Assembly: GCA_938024025.1 (NCBI GenBank)
Contig: CALJBY010000105.1
Span: 1-7,977, forward strand
DNA from: an uncultured bacterium
Lineage (GTDB): Bacteria > Desulfobacterota > WTBG01
Reading direction: 5' to 3'
DNA: 7,977 bases
The translations under genes and the position numbers were made by a program. Position 1 is the first letter of the stretch; each line of letters begins with the position of its first letter. Shown piece by piece: positions 1 through 6,281 of this stretch. The notes beneath the pieces were generated by a model. That model searched no databases. It saw nothing but the letters and a program-made list of their open reading frames with translations, and was not told the origin of the DNA.

Positions 1-1830
1 GAAAAAGGAGATACGACTGCCGCGCTCACCTCCGTAACCATTGAAGATCCGGATCTCTGTCCCCGCTACTGTGCACGAATCATATCCCGCGTCACCATAG
101 GTCCCTCTCCCTTGTGGATGAGAAAGCGGCTGGAATCGTGCGGCATGAGGGCAATCAATAACGTAGTGGATACAACCAACTATGTACTCCTGGAAATGGG
201 CCACCCCCTCCATGCATTCGACCTGGCACTGCTTGATCAGCAGAAGATAGTGGTTAAACGAGCGACTCCCGGCGAATCCTTTACTACCCTTGACGGCAAT
301 GAAAGAACCCTGCCTCAAGATGCCTTAATGATCTGTGACGGATCGAAGCCCATTGCACTTGCGGGCATCATGGGCGGCCTCAATACCGAAGTGTCAACGC
401 AGACGAAAACGGTCCTTCTGGAAAGCGCCTATTTTACTGCTTCAGGAATCCTCAGGACAGCAAAGAAAACGGGGATACGCACAGAATCGTCCCATCGCTT
501 TGAAAAGGGAGTTGATCCGGAAGGGGTGACCCGTGCCCTTAACCGTGCTGCTCAGCTCATTGCCGAGCTTGCTGGCGGTGAGATCAATCCGGGTTTCATC
601 GACACCTATCCTCACCCCCTCCCGGAACCTCCAGCCATCACCCTCAGCACGGCAAGAACAAACCGCATACTGGGCACTTCCCTCACCAAAAGTGCGATTA
701 CAAACATCCTGCAAGACTTGGCGTTTACGGTTGAGGATACCGATGAAGACATCCTCAGGGTGGTACCACCTTCTTTCCGGGTAGATAGTCAAGAGAGCAT
801 TGACCTCATCGAGGAAATTGCACGACTTTTCGGCTATGATAACATTCCCGCTTCCCTGCCCCGTGCCTGCAGCTCTCCCCCCGCAAAAGACAACGCTCGA
901 CTCCTTGATAAAAAAGCAGCAGAAACCTTAGTTCAGCACGGCTACCATGAAGTAATCACCTACAGTTTTATTTCTCCCGGCGATGCAAACCGCTTAAACC
1001 TTCCTGCCCATGATTATCGCATGCAACAGCTTACCCTGCTCAATCCACTCAGCGAAGACCAGTCTATTATGAGGACGTCCCTTATTCCCGGCCTTCTTAC
1101 CACACTGAGAAAAAATATTTTCCAGAATAACGTCAACCTGAAACTATTTGAAGTGGGGCCCGTCTTCCTGACACAGCCCCAGGAAAAACTTCCACGAGAA
1201 GTGAAAATGGTAGCAGCCGTTGCCACCGGTTTATACCAGGAGGAATCATGGCATAGCGAAAAAAGGGATGCAGATTTTTACGACAGTAAAGGCTGTGTGG
1301 AAAGCATTCTTCACGCACTTTCTATCACGGACTTTTCATTCACACCATCCGAGGAGAGTGCTTTCCTCAGTTCAGGAACGGCGCTTGATCTTATGCTGAA
1401 CGGTGAAAAGGCAGGGAGTGTAGGAGAACTACATCCCCGGGTAGCAGACAATTTCCAGCTTCCCCAGAAGGCATTTATCTTTGAAATGTCCCTCTCATGC
1501 CTCCTTTCCCGCTTTTCGGAACAAAAGCTATTTCGATCATTACCAAAGTATCCTCCCGTTTACCGGGATATCGCCCTGCTTGTCGATGATACGATCACCG
1601 TCCAGGCGGTATATGATGTACTCTATAGATTTAAAAATAAATATATTGAAGAAATTACAATTTTCGACTACTATAAAGGAACTTCTGTTGCTGCGGGTAA
1701 AAAAAGTATAGCGTATCGATTCAAGTATCAATCGTATGAGCACACCCTTACTGATAGAGAAGTGAATGCACTTCACGAAGACCTTATCAAAAACCTTTAT
1801 CAGGAATTGGGAGCACAGCTTAGGGAATAA
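1..1830 (+). CDS. pheT: Phenylalanine--tRNA ligase beta subunit, 5'-truncated by the window edge
   Basis: The beta subunit of the cytoplasmic (alpha-beta)2 phenylalanyl-tRNA synthetase, which charges tRNA-Phe with phenylalanine. The reading frame is open from base 1, so the Met at 112 is internal; residues before it (DLCPRYCARI and on) are already typical PheT. 609 residues are present, so against a usual length near 800 about 190 are missing, including the N-terminal tRNA-binding OB-type domain. Domains seen, in fragment numbering: B3/B4 editing domain about 20-185 (NNVVDTTNY, GHPLHAFD, MGG and RFEKGVDP motifs), B5 DNA-binding-like domain about 212-280 (ending IARLFGYDNIP), a catalytic-like B6/B7 module about 290-510 (LLNPLSEDQSIMRTSL), and the ferredoxin-fold anticodon-binding domain about 514-609 (KYPPVYRDIALLV). 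The frame is intact. The next gene is ihfA, the same order as in E. coli; pheS is expected just upstream. Confidence 0.97.
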   Translation, partial: EKGDTTAALTSVTIEDPDLCPRYCARIISRVTIGPSPLWMRKRLESCGMRAINNVVDTTNYVLLEMGHPLHAFDLALLDQQKIVVKRATPGESFTTLDGNERTLPQDALMICDGSKPIALAGIMGGLNTEVSTQTKTVLLESAYFTASGILRTAKKTGIRTESSHRFEKGVDPEGVTRALNRAAQLIAELAGGEINPGFIDTYPHPLPEPPAITLSTARTNRILGTSLTKSAITNILQDLAFTVEDTDEDILRVVPPSFRVDSQESIDLIEEIARLFGYDNIPASLPRACSSPPAKDNARLLDKKAAETLVQHGYHEVITYSFISPGDANRLNLPAHDYRMQQLTLLNPLSEDQSIMRTSLIPGLLTTLRKNIFQNNVNLKLFEVGPVFLTQPQEKLPREVKMVAAVATGLYQEESWHSEKRDADFYDSKGCVESILHALSITDFSFTPSEESAFLSSGTALDLMLNGEKAGSVGELHPRVADNFQLPQKAFIFEMSLSCLLSRFSEQKLFRSLPKYPPVYRDIALLVDDTITVQAVYDVLYRFKNKYIEEITIFDYYKGTSVAAGKKSIAYRFKYQSYEHTLTDREVNALHEDLIKNLYQELGAQLRE

Positions 1831-1866
1831 TTTTCTTATCACTATACGCTAAAGGAGGAATGGGGC

Positions 1867-2142
1867 ATGACAAAAGCAGATATTATCGAGAGTGTCTATG
1901 AAAAAGTTGGCTTGTCAAAAAAGGAGGCCAACACCATTGTGGAGTTGGTATTTGAAACGATTAAATCGACACTAGAAACAGGGGAGAAGGTAAAAATCTC
2001 CCGGTTCGGTAATTTCGTTGTGCGTCAAAAGAGAACTCGCAGGGGTAGAAATCCTCAAACGGGAAGTGAAATTGAAATTTCTGCCAGGAAAGTACTTACC
2101 TTTAAAGCGAGCCCTGTTTTAAAAAAGGCTTTAAGCAAATAA
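1867..2142 (+). CDS. ihfA: Integration host factor alpha subunit (HU/IHF family DNA-bending protein)
   Basis: A 91-residue nucleoid protein of the HU/IHF family, which bends DNA as a dimer and assists recombination, replication initiation and sigma-54 promoter activation. The whole fold is visible: N-terminal helices with LSKKEAN (16-22), the SRFGNF turn (45-50), the beta-arm tip RRGRNPQTG (58-66) with the DNA-intercalating proline at 63, and ISARKVLTF (71-79). The start is well supported: a strong Shine-Dalgarno AAAGGAGG (1851-1858) sits 8 bases before the ATG. It lies 36 bases after pheT with no visible terminator between them, so co-transcription is likely. Calling it IHF-alpha rather than HU rests mainly on the conserved pheT-ihfA order; sequence alone would also allow an HU-type homodimer. 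Confidence 0.9.
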   Translation: MTKADIIESVYEKVGLSKKEANTIVELVFETIKSTLETGEKVKISRFGNFVVRQKRTRRGRNPQTGSEIEISARKVLTFKASPVLKKALSK

Positions 2143-2152
2143 TAGCTTTTTT
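2121..2152 (+). terminator. Weak hairpin plus T-run at the end of ihfA
   Basis: The A-rich arm AAAAAAGGCT (2121-2130), in the last ihfA codons, can pair with AGCTTTTTT (2144-2152) if one G is bulged out. This gives a GCT/AGC core with an A6/T6 extension and a 13-base loop. The T-run would suit partial Rho-independent termination or attenuation before merR. The GC core is only 3 bp, so this is a weak call. Confidence 0.25.
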
Positions 2153-2253
2153 CACTGTGTGCGCTAGTGCCCCTGAGAGCACGAGCGACAAAGCAACCAT
2201 AGGGCAGCAGTCTTACATACCGTGAACCTACGGCATGGTGTACAAGCAAGCTT
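2153..2253 (+). other. Structured ihfA-merR intergenic leader, function unknown
   Basis: Two adjacent foldable elements fill this gap. The first (2158-2190) pairs TGT/ACA, CGCT/AGCG and GTGC/GCAC around the loop CCCTGAGA, with one bulged G and one A/G mismatch. The second (2196-2239) is closed by ACCAT/ATGGT and contains the small hairpin CCGT/ACGG (2220-2233). The stretch has no open frame of note, and merR has no good Shine-Dalgarno. It could be a 5' leader with regulatory folding, a processed RNA, or a binding region for the IHF encoded just before it. I do not recognise it as a known riboswitch class. The folds are read by eye, without energies. Confidence 0.35.
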
Positions 2254-2628
2254 ATGGCTAAAAAAAATCTCGCAAAAAACACCATTCCCAACAAGCTCTA
2301 TTTCAAAATAGGTGAAGTGAGCACCATTACCGGGGTAGAGCCTTATGTCTTACGGTACTGGGAATCAGAATTCAAAGCCATCAAGCCTTCAAGGACCCAA
2401 TCGAAACAGAGGATATACCGAAGAAAAGATGTAGAGCTGATCTTAGAGATTAAGAAAATTCTCTATGAGGAGAAGTTCACGATTGCAGGTGCTCGGAAAA
2501 GGCTGCAGTCAGTAAAATCTGAGAACAAAAAACAGCTTGCCTTGGACTTTACGGTGAAAAAAGACCAGAAGAAGATTTTGAAAGAAATTAAGGCGGAGCT
2601 AAAAGCTCTCCGCAAACTGCTTGGCTAA
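2254..2628 (+). CDS. Small MerR-family transcriptional regulator
   Basis: A 124-residue protein with an N-terminal MerR-type winged helix-turn-helix at about 15-85: [13 protein letters not shown] is helix 1-turn-helix 2, VLRYWESEF the recognition segment, and [11 protein letters not shown] the wing and following helix. The rest is a lysine-rich, probably coiled-coil dimerisation helix (about 88-124). There is no C-terminal effector domain and no metal-binding cysteine cluster, so it is not a MerR/SoxR/CueR-type sensor and its ligand and targets cannot be inferred. The ATG at 2254 is the first start after an in-frame TAG at 2200-2202, but no good Shine-Dalgarno precedes it, so translation may depend on the folded leader upstream or be weak. 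Small regulators of this kind follow pheT-ihfA in many Desulfobacterota-type genomes (recollection, not checked). Confidence 0.88.
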   Translation: MAKKNLAKNTIPNKLYFKIGEVSTITGVEPYVLRYWESEFKAIKPSRTQSKQRIYRRKDVELILEIKKILYEEKFTIAGARKRLQSVKSENKKQLALDFTVKKDQKKILKEIKAELKALRKLLG

Positions 2629-2880
2629 CCCCGCCCTCCTCCTCAAGAAGTAGTGTCAAAACAGAACCGCAGAAAAATTGCACCGCTGAGTGCGCAGAGA
2701 ACGCAGAGAAATAACAAAAAAAGAAGTCAGGAGTCAGACACAAGAGAAAAACCGGAGTGATGGAGAACTGGAGTACTGGTTTTTTACATTCCACAATCCG
2801 CATTCTAAAATCGGCAATCGCAACACTCCCCCACTCCAGTTTTTTTGTCCGCAATCAATAATCTGAAACCCCTGCCCCAT
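2629..2880. repeat. Gene-free region of degenerate short repeats and inverted arms
   Basis: No coding potential is seen. The stretch is built from short, decayed, repeat-like units: a GCAGAGAACGCAGAGAAA motif (2694-2711), AGTCAGGAGTCAG (2725-2737), several GGAGT/ACTGG units (2754-2779) and several CCGCAATC-like units (2797-2860). The arm ACTGGAGT (2767-2774) is matched by ACTCCAGT (2833-2840), which is followed by seven Ts; AAAAACC (2747-2753) likewise faces GGTTTTTT (2778-2785). These hairpins with T-runs could end merR transcription or damp reading toward pilT, but may just be leftovers of a palindromic repeat or MITE-like element. Similar junk repeats are common between genes in environmental bacterial genomes. 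Confidence 0.45.
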
Positions 2881-3029
2881 GCAGTTCTCTTTCAGATAGG
2901 GTGATGGTAGGAGCGGCTTTAAGCCGCGAATGCATCGCGCATGAATGCGCTCCTACCGAAATTTCAAACATGTCTGGTTAGAAAGTATCAAGCCAGTTTC
3001 CATCCGGGATACGGGAGTTTTGTGGATAA
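2881..3029 (+). repeat. 149-bp REP-like element, left copy (inverted relative to 6282-6430)
   Basis: This segment recurs in inverted orientation at 6282-6430 with 6 differences by my count (at 2884, 2932, 2965, 2966, 2984 and 3000), about 96% identity. Its core is a three-arm palindrome: outer stem GGTAGGA (2906-2912)/TCCTACC (2951-2957), inner hairpin GCGGCTTTAAGCCGC (2913-2927), spacer GAATGCATC, and inner hairpin GCGCATGAATGCGC (2937-2950). None of the six differences disturbs a stem pair. The GTAGGAGCGGCTT...GCCGCGA pattern resembles REP/BIME sequences of Pseudomonas and others, which are moved by REP-associated tyrosine transposases; no such gene is here. The right edge is TGTGGATAA, a DnaA-box-like 9-mer. 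There are no obvious terminal inverted repeats or target duplication. Confidence 0.85.
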
Positions 3030-3205
3030 AAAAATAGTCTAATATACCCTCATAACCCGCTAAGGCTTGGTTTTCCTGCGCGAAAACTTTTTTCACTTTT
3101 CCTCAAAAAAAAATGAAGAAATAATAATTCCTACCGATAAGAGGGGAGTAGAAAAAACACCCCCATGAAAAGCATGGTTTAACACAAGCACAGGGAGCAT
3201 GACCT
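3030..3205 (+). promoter_or_regulatory. Leader region of pilT
   Basis: The AT-rich stretch between the repeat and pilT presumably carries the pilTU promoter, but no convincing sigma-70 or sigma-54 site was found; TAATAT at 3040-3045 is a possible -10 lacking a matching -35. A 6-bp hairpin GTTTTC/GAAAAC (3070-3075, 3082-3087) followed by six Ts resembles a weak intrinsic terminator or attenuator inside the leader. A second hairpin CCATG/CATGG (3163-3167, 3173-3177) lies just before the Shine-Dalgarno AGGGAG (3192-3197). Confidence 0.35.
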
Positions 3206-4273
3206 ATGGAAGCTGTTCAAGAAAAAATAGTCGATATGACCGAACTGCTTAAGTTCGCAATCAAAAGTAATGCATCTGATTTACACATCAGTGCCGGTGA
3301 GTCACCTATGTTCAGAATCCATGGTGACATAAGAAGAATAGACATGGAGCCCTTAAACGATGAGGAAGTACACACCATGATCTATGATATTCTTAATGAT
3401 CAACAGCGGAAAATATTTGAGGAGCATCGTGAGCTTGACTTTTCCATTGCCCTTGGCGAGTATGGACGATTCAGGGTTAACGTTTTTATGCAAAGCCGAG
3501 GAGAGGCAGCAGTATTAAGAACCATTCCCAACGTGGTGAAGAGCTTCGAAGAGCTGGGACTTCCCAAAATATGCAAATCCCTCACGAAGGTTGAAAAGGG
3601 GCTTGTTCTGGTTACCGGCCCCACCGGGTGCGGGAAATCGACAACACTGGCAACTATGGTAGATGCAATAAATGTCTCCGCCAGCAAACACATTATCACC
3701 ATAGAAGACCCCATAGAGTTCCTTCACGAGTCAAAGAAATGTCTGATCAATCAAAGAGAAATCGGTGAGCACACCCACAGTTTCGCAAATGCCCTGAGAA
3801 GTGCTTTGCGGGAAGATCCCGACGTCATTCTCGTGGGTGAGATGCGCGATCTGGAAACCATTTCCCTGGCCTTAACTGCCGCTGAAACGGGGCATCTCGT
3901 CTTTGCTACGCTCCATACCAACAGTGCACCCAAGACAATAGACCGTATCGTGGATGTCTTTCCCGCTGATCAGCAGGCTCAAACGCGAACAATGTTATCA
4001 GAAACGCTCTATGCTGTGCTCTCCCAGACCCTGCTAAAACGTGCGGACGGTCCGGGGAGAATCCCGGCTATTGAGATTATGATCTGTACCTCAGCTATCA
4101 AGAATCTTATTCGCGAATCAAAGACCGCCCAAATCGTCTCCACGCTCCAGACGAGTCAGAGTTATGGTATGCAAACCATGGAGATGGCGATCAAACATCT
4201 TCTGGAAAGAAGGCTGATCAGGCCTGAAGAGGCTCAAGCAATTCTGGCAGATATGTCCAAAACCACTCAGTAA
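3206..4273 (+). CDS. pilT: Type IV pilus retraction ATPase PilT
   Basis: A hexameric cytoplasmic ATPase of the secretion ATPase (PilT/GspE) family that powers depolymerisation of type IV pili, hence twitching and DNA uptake. The 355 residues fit PilT (about 345). Residues 1-110 form the PAS-like N-terminal domain (SDLHIS, RFRVN). The RecA-like core follows: Walker A GPTGCGKS (138-145), Asp box TIEDPIE (165-171), Walker B with VGEMRD (210-215), His box AETGHLVFATLHTN (226-239), and the AIKNLIRE motif (297-304) matching the AIRNLIRE retraction signature of PilT. All catalytic motifs are intact; Cys in Walker A replaces the commoner Ser at a non-catalytic position. The ATG at 3206 is 8 bases after AGGGAG. 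The paralogue pilU follows after 38 bases, so the two are probably one operon. No pilB, pilC or pilin gene is nearby. Confidence 0.96.
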   Translation: MEAVQEKIVDMTELLKFAIKSNASDLHISAGESPMFRIHGDIRRIDMEPLNDEEVHTMIYDILNDQQRKIFEEHRELDFSIALGEYGRFRVNVFMQSRGEAAVLRTIPNVVKSFEELGLPKICKSLTKVEKGLVLVTGPTGCGKSTTLATMVDAINVSASKHIITIEDPIEFLHESKKCLINQREIGEHTHSFANALRSALREDPDVILVGEMRDLETISLALTAAETGHLVFATLHTNSAPKTIDRIVDVFPADQQAQTRTMLSETLYAVLSQTLLKRADGPGRIPAIEIMICTSAIKNLIRESKTAQIVSTLQTSQSYGMQTMEMAIKHLLERRLIRPEEAQAILADMSKTTQ

Positions 4274-4311
4274 ACAATAATCCCAGGGCAGTTCATCTAC
4301 AGGAGATCTCT

Positions 4312-5451
4312 ATGAACATTCGAGAACTATTAAATATAATGGTGAAGCAGAATTCTTCTGATATTTACATTACGGTTGACAGTCCTCCCATGTTCCGTAC
4401 GGAAGGCATAACCAGACCCTATGGAGAACAGAAAGTAACAGCCGCTCAATCAGAAGAAATAGCAACATCCATCATGACGGAAAAGCAGAAGATTAAATTT
4501 GCAGAGAGCTTAGAGATGAATCTGGCACTCTACTATCCCGAGCTGGGACGCTTCCGGGTAAACATCTTCAGGCAGAAAAATTGTACGGCTATCGTCATCC
4601 GTCAGATTAAGATGGACATCAGCACGCTTGATGAGCTGGGGCTTCCCCCAATCCTGAAAGATATTAGCATGGCCACACGGGGACTGGTGCTGGTGGTCGG
4701 AAGAACAGGAACCGGTAAATCAACCACGCTGGCGGCCATGATCGACTACCGCAATGAAAATGATACTGGCCACATCATCGCCATCGAAGATCCCATTGAA
4801 TTTGTTCACCGGCATAAAAAGATGATTGTTTCCCAGCGTGAGGTGGGCCTTGATACCCTCTCCTTTTCCAACTCGCTCAGGAATGCAATGCGTGCAGCAC
4901 CTGATGTCATTCTGGTTGGTGAGATTCGCGATACAGAAACCATGGAAGCAGCTATCACCTTTGCAGAAACAGGACATCTCGTCCTGGCAACCCTCCATTC
5001 CAACAACGCCAACCAGGCAATGGAACGGGTTTTGAATTTCTTCCCCCATGAACGACACGAACAGATACTGCTCCAACTTTCCCTTAATCTGAAGGGCATC
5101 ATTTCACAGCGACTTATTCCTGCCATTAATGGAATGCGCGTTGCCGCAACAGAAATTCTTCTTGATACACCCCGCATAAAAGACCTCATTTATAAAAGCC
5201 AGATAGATCTCTTAAAGGTAGCCATGGCACAGGGTACGGTAGAGGGCATGCACACCTTTGACCAGTCTCTTTTTAACCTCTACAAAGAGGGTCGTATAGA
5301 TTATAACAATGCCCTTGCCTATGCCGACAGTGTCAATGACGTGAGGCTCAAAATCAAAATCGACAAAGTTGGTGAAGTCGATGAATCCTCAGATTCTGAA
5401 GAAAAAAGTGGAGACAGCTTTCGACTGAAACCTGATTTTCAGGTCAAGTAA
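4312..5451 (+). CDS. pilU: PilT-like accessory retraction ATPase PilU
   Basis: A second PilT-family hexameric ATPase, 379 residues, which in known systems assists PilT in pilus retraction under load and depends on it. Motifs: Walker A GRTGTGKS (130-137), Asp box AIEDPIE (157-163), Walker B with VGEIRD (202-207), His box AETGHLVLATLHSN (218-231). Where PilT has AIRNLIRE this protein has TPRIKDLIYK (286-295), and its C-terminal VNDVRLKIK (341-349) resembles the SxNDLRLKIK ending of PilU; both favour PilU over a second PilT. A tail of about 25 residues rich in Ser, Asp and Glu (354-379) follows and is probably disordered. The start has Shine-Dalgarno AGGAG (4301-4305) 6 bases before the ATG, 38 bases after pilT. 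A strong hairpin terminator begins 30 bases after the stop. Confidence 0.93.
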   Translation: MNIRELLNIMVKQNSSDIYITVDSPPMFRTEGITRPYGEQKVTAAQSEEIATSIMTEKQKIKFAESLEMNLALYYPELGRFRVNIFRQKNCTAIVIRQIKMDISTLDELGLPPILKDISMATRGLVLVVGRTGTGKSTTLAAMIDYRNENDTGHIIAIEDPIEFVHRHKKMIVSQREVGLDTLSFSNSLRNAMRAAPDVILVGEIRDTETMEAAITFAETGHLVLATLHSNNANQAMERVLNFFPHERHEQILLQLSLNLKGIISQRLIPAINGMRVAATEILLDTPRIKDLIYKSQIDLLKVAMAQGTVEGMHTFDQSLFNLYKEGRIDYNNALAYADSVNDVRLKIKIDKVGEVDESSDSEEKSGDSFRLKPDFQVK

Positions 5452-5481
5452 TCTCCTCACACGTGAAATCACAGACAGCCC

Positions 5482-5517
5482 ATAAAGCCCCTCACCCTGG
5501 CCGGTGAGGGGCTTTAT
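5482..5517. terminator. Strong hairpin terminator after pilU, possibly bidirectional
   Basis: A perfect 15-bp stem (5482-5496 with 5503-5517) closes over the 6-base loop CTGGCC. The GC-rich centre is GCCCCTCACC/GGTGAGGGGC, and the ends are ATAAA/TTTAT. The T-run on the + strand is short and mostly inside the stem (CTTTATCTT). It lies 31-66 bases after the pilU stop and should end the pilTU transcript; the symmetric A/T flanks would also let it stop a transcript coming from the right. Confidence 0.85.
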
Positions 5518-5530
5518 CTTCTCTACAAAG

Positions 5531-5576
5531 CCTCTAGTATCTTCCCAGGTGCCCTCCAGGCAACCTGATACCGAGG
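5531..5576. ncRNA. Structured intergenic element, candidate small RNA
   Basis: A long imperfect hairpin: CCTC/GAGG (5531-5534, 5573-5576), GTAT/ATAC (5537-5540, 5568-5571), a 5-base bulge CTTCC, CAGGT/ACCTG (5546-5550, 5563-5567), GCC/GGC with one bulged A, and loop CTCCA. Sixteen pairs in 46 bases between a terminator and a promoter is more than expected by chance. On the minus strand a transcript from a plausible promoter (-35-like 5657-5662, -10-like 5635-5640, 16-base spacer) would run through this hairpin into the terminator at 5517-5482, giving an RNA of about 145 nt. I match it to no known family. Confidence 0.25.
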
Positions 5577-5588
5577 ACACACTTTTTC

Positions 5589-5617
5589 TTACCCTTTCGA
5601 AGAAAATATGGTATAGT
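5589..5617 (+). promoter_or_regulatory. Candidate sigma-70 promoter of the RHH gene
   Basis: A good -10 hexamer TATAGT (5612-5617) lies 17 bases after a weak -35, TTACCC (5589-5594, three of six consensus bases). Just downstream, ATATAT (5622-5627) and ATATAT (5636-5641) flank the spacer CTAGTCGT, a simple AT-rich dyad around the likely transcription start. Ribbon-helix-helix proteins often repress their own promoters at such sites, so autoregulation is possible. The site may be an AT-rich coincidence. Confidence 0.4.
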
Positions 5618-5686
5618 GAAAATATATCTAGTCGTATATATGAAAATCTTCTTCCGGGTAAAAAAAGCAAAAGGGGGTGATGTACC

Positions 5687-5902
5687 GTGAGTAAAAAGGC
5701 ATTGCGAAGTGTTTATCTCGATAGTGAACAGGTAGAACGGCTCAAGAACCTTTCAGCTATAACCAGGGTACCTCAAGCTGTCTACATACGTGAAGGGCTC
5801 GATCTGGTGATGGACAGGTATGAGAAAAAAACAAAAAGGAGCAAAGCTGTTCGGGGAAGCAAACAGGTTAAGTCAAGATCCCTCAAATTACTGAAACGGT
5901 AG
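5687..5902 (+). CDS. Small ribbon-helix-helix DNA-binding protein
   Basis: A 71-residue CopG/MetJ-type ribbon-helix-helix protein that should bind DNA as a dimer. Residues 6-12 (LRSVYLD) form the DNA-contacting strand, 13-25 the first helix (SEQVERLKNLSAI), and 28-45 the second (VPQAVYIREGLDLVMDRY); residues 46-71 are a Lys/Arg-rich tail likely to add non-specific DNA contacts. It starts with GTG: GGGGGTGAT (5673-5681), a near-perfect Shine-Dalgarno, ends 5 bases before it. It has its own promoter candidate and lies after the pilU terminator, so it is a separate unit. Such proteins are often antitoxins, but no toxin frame follows; the next 980 bases are non-coding. Its target is unknown: its own promoter, or one linked to the repeats around it. 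Confidence 0.8.
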   Translation: MSKKALRSVYLDSEQVERLKNLSAITRVPQAVYIREGLDLVMDRYEKKTKRSKAVRGSKQVKSRSLKLLKR

Positions 5903-6281
5903 ACGCTCAAGCTAAAATGAATAGTGGTGCAGTCCCTAAGGTGAGTACGTGTACGCGTTAATTCCGATGTATCGGGGAAGTTACTGAAGTATGCTCTTTA
6001 CCGTTACCCACAGCTGTTTATCACGGTAAGTGCTACCCTTGAAGAAATGAGTGTCGACACACCTCACCAGGCACATCTCTTCCTCGCTTTTGGCAAACAC
6101 ACAAGATCGTTTCTGCTTCTCCTCTTGCTTTTACCGCATCGCACATCCTAAAGCTTATTTTCGGGACATTATTGCTCGTCCCGTAAAAAGTGATGCTACC
6201 CGCGCACCCTCGTTAAATAAGCTTCGCTTGTAACCGGGCAGGCAGCGCGGGGCATCCCGGAAGTTAAATTTTATTATTTGG
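5903..6281. other. Gene-free region with dyads and hairpins
   Basis: No convincing gene on either strand. Structural elements: a 32-bp dyad at 5998-6029 with arms TTACCGT/ACGGTAA and central palindrome ACAGCTGT (6010-6017) on the same axis; a hairpin CGGGAC/GTCCCG (6162-6167, 6178-6183) with a 10-base loop; the first covarying hairpin copy at 6207-6244; and CGGG/CCCG just after it. No T-run follows the hairpins, so they are not good terminators. The dyad could be an operator, for example for the RHH protein just upstream. The region may also be the relic of a lost gene. Confidence 0.4.
6207..6244 (+). repeat. 38-bp hairpin repeat, copy A
   Basis: Direct repeat of 6541-6578, with 6 differences in 38 bases by my count. 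It folds as GTTA/TAAC closing an AAT/G internal loop, then ATAAGC-like pairing AAGC/GCTT around the loop TTC. Relative to copy B, four differences form two compensatory base-pair swaps in the upper stem (A-T to T-A and G-C to A-T), so the helix is kept while its sequence changes. The lower stem here has one C/C mismatch and one T-G pair that are Watson-Crick pairs in copy B. GGGCAGGCA follows in both copies. Confidence 0.75.

Noticed and set aside
2143..2253. 6S RNA, suggested by CCCCTGAG in the ihfA-merR gap
   Set aside because: The gap is too short (111 bases against the usual 160-200), and the long closing stem and central bubble of 6S RNA cannot be formed.
3021..3060. Replication origin, from a DnaA box beside an AT-rich stretch
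   Set aside because: Only one box is present at each site, with no cluster, and no dnaA, dnaN or gyrB nearby; the box belongs to a repeated element.
5687..5902. Antitoxin of a type II toxin-antitoxin pair
   Set aside because: No toxin-like frame exists upstream or downstream; only the RHH fold is supported.
5981..6100. 39-codon minus-strand frame with natural-looking codons, starting at GTG
   Set aside because: No ribosome-binding site and a stop shortly upstream; it overlaps the 32-bp dyad. It might be a remnant of a gene, but nothing recognisable supports it.
6158..6189. Hairpin CGGGAC/GTCCCG as an intrinsic terminator
   Set aside because: No T-run follows on either strand and the loop is 10 bases; the adjacent frames are not genes.
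6051..6233. 60-codon open frame on the + strand
   Set aside because: No Shine-Dalgarno, no recognisable domain, and its last codons are the hairpin repeat copy A. It looks like a chance open frame through repeat DNA.
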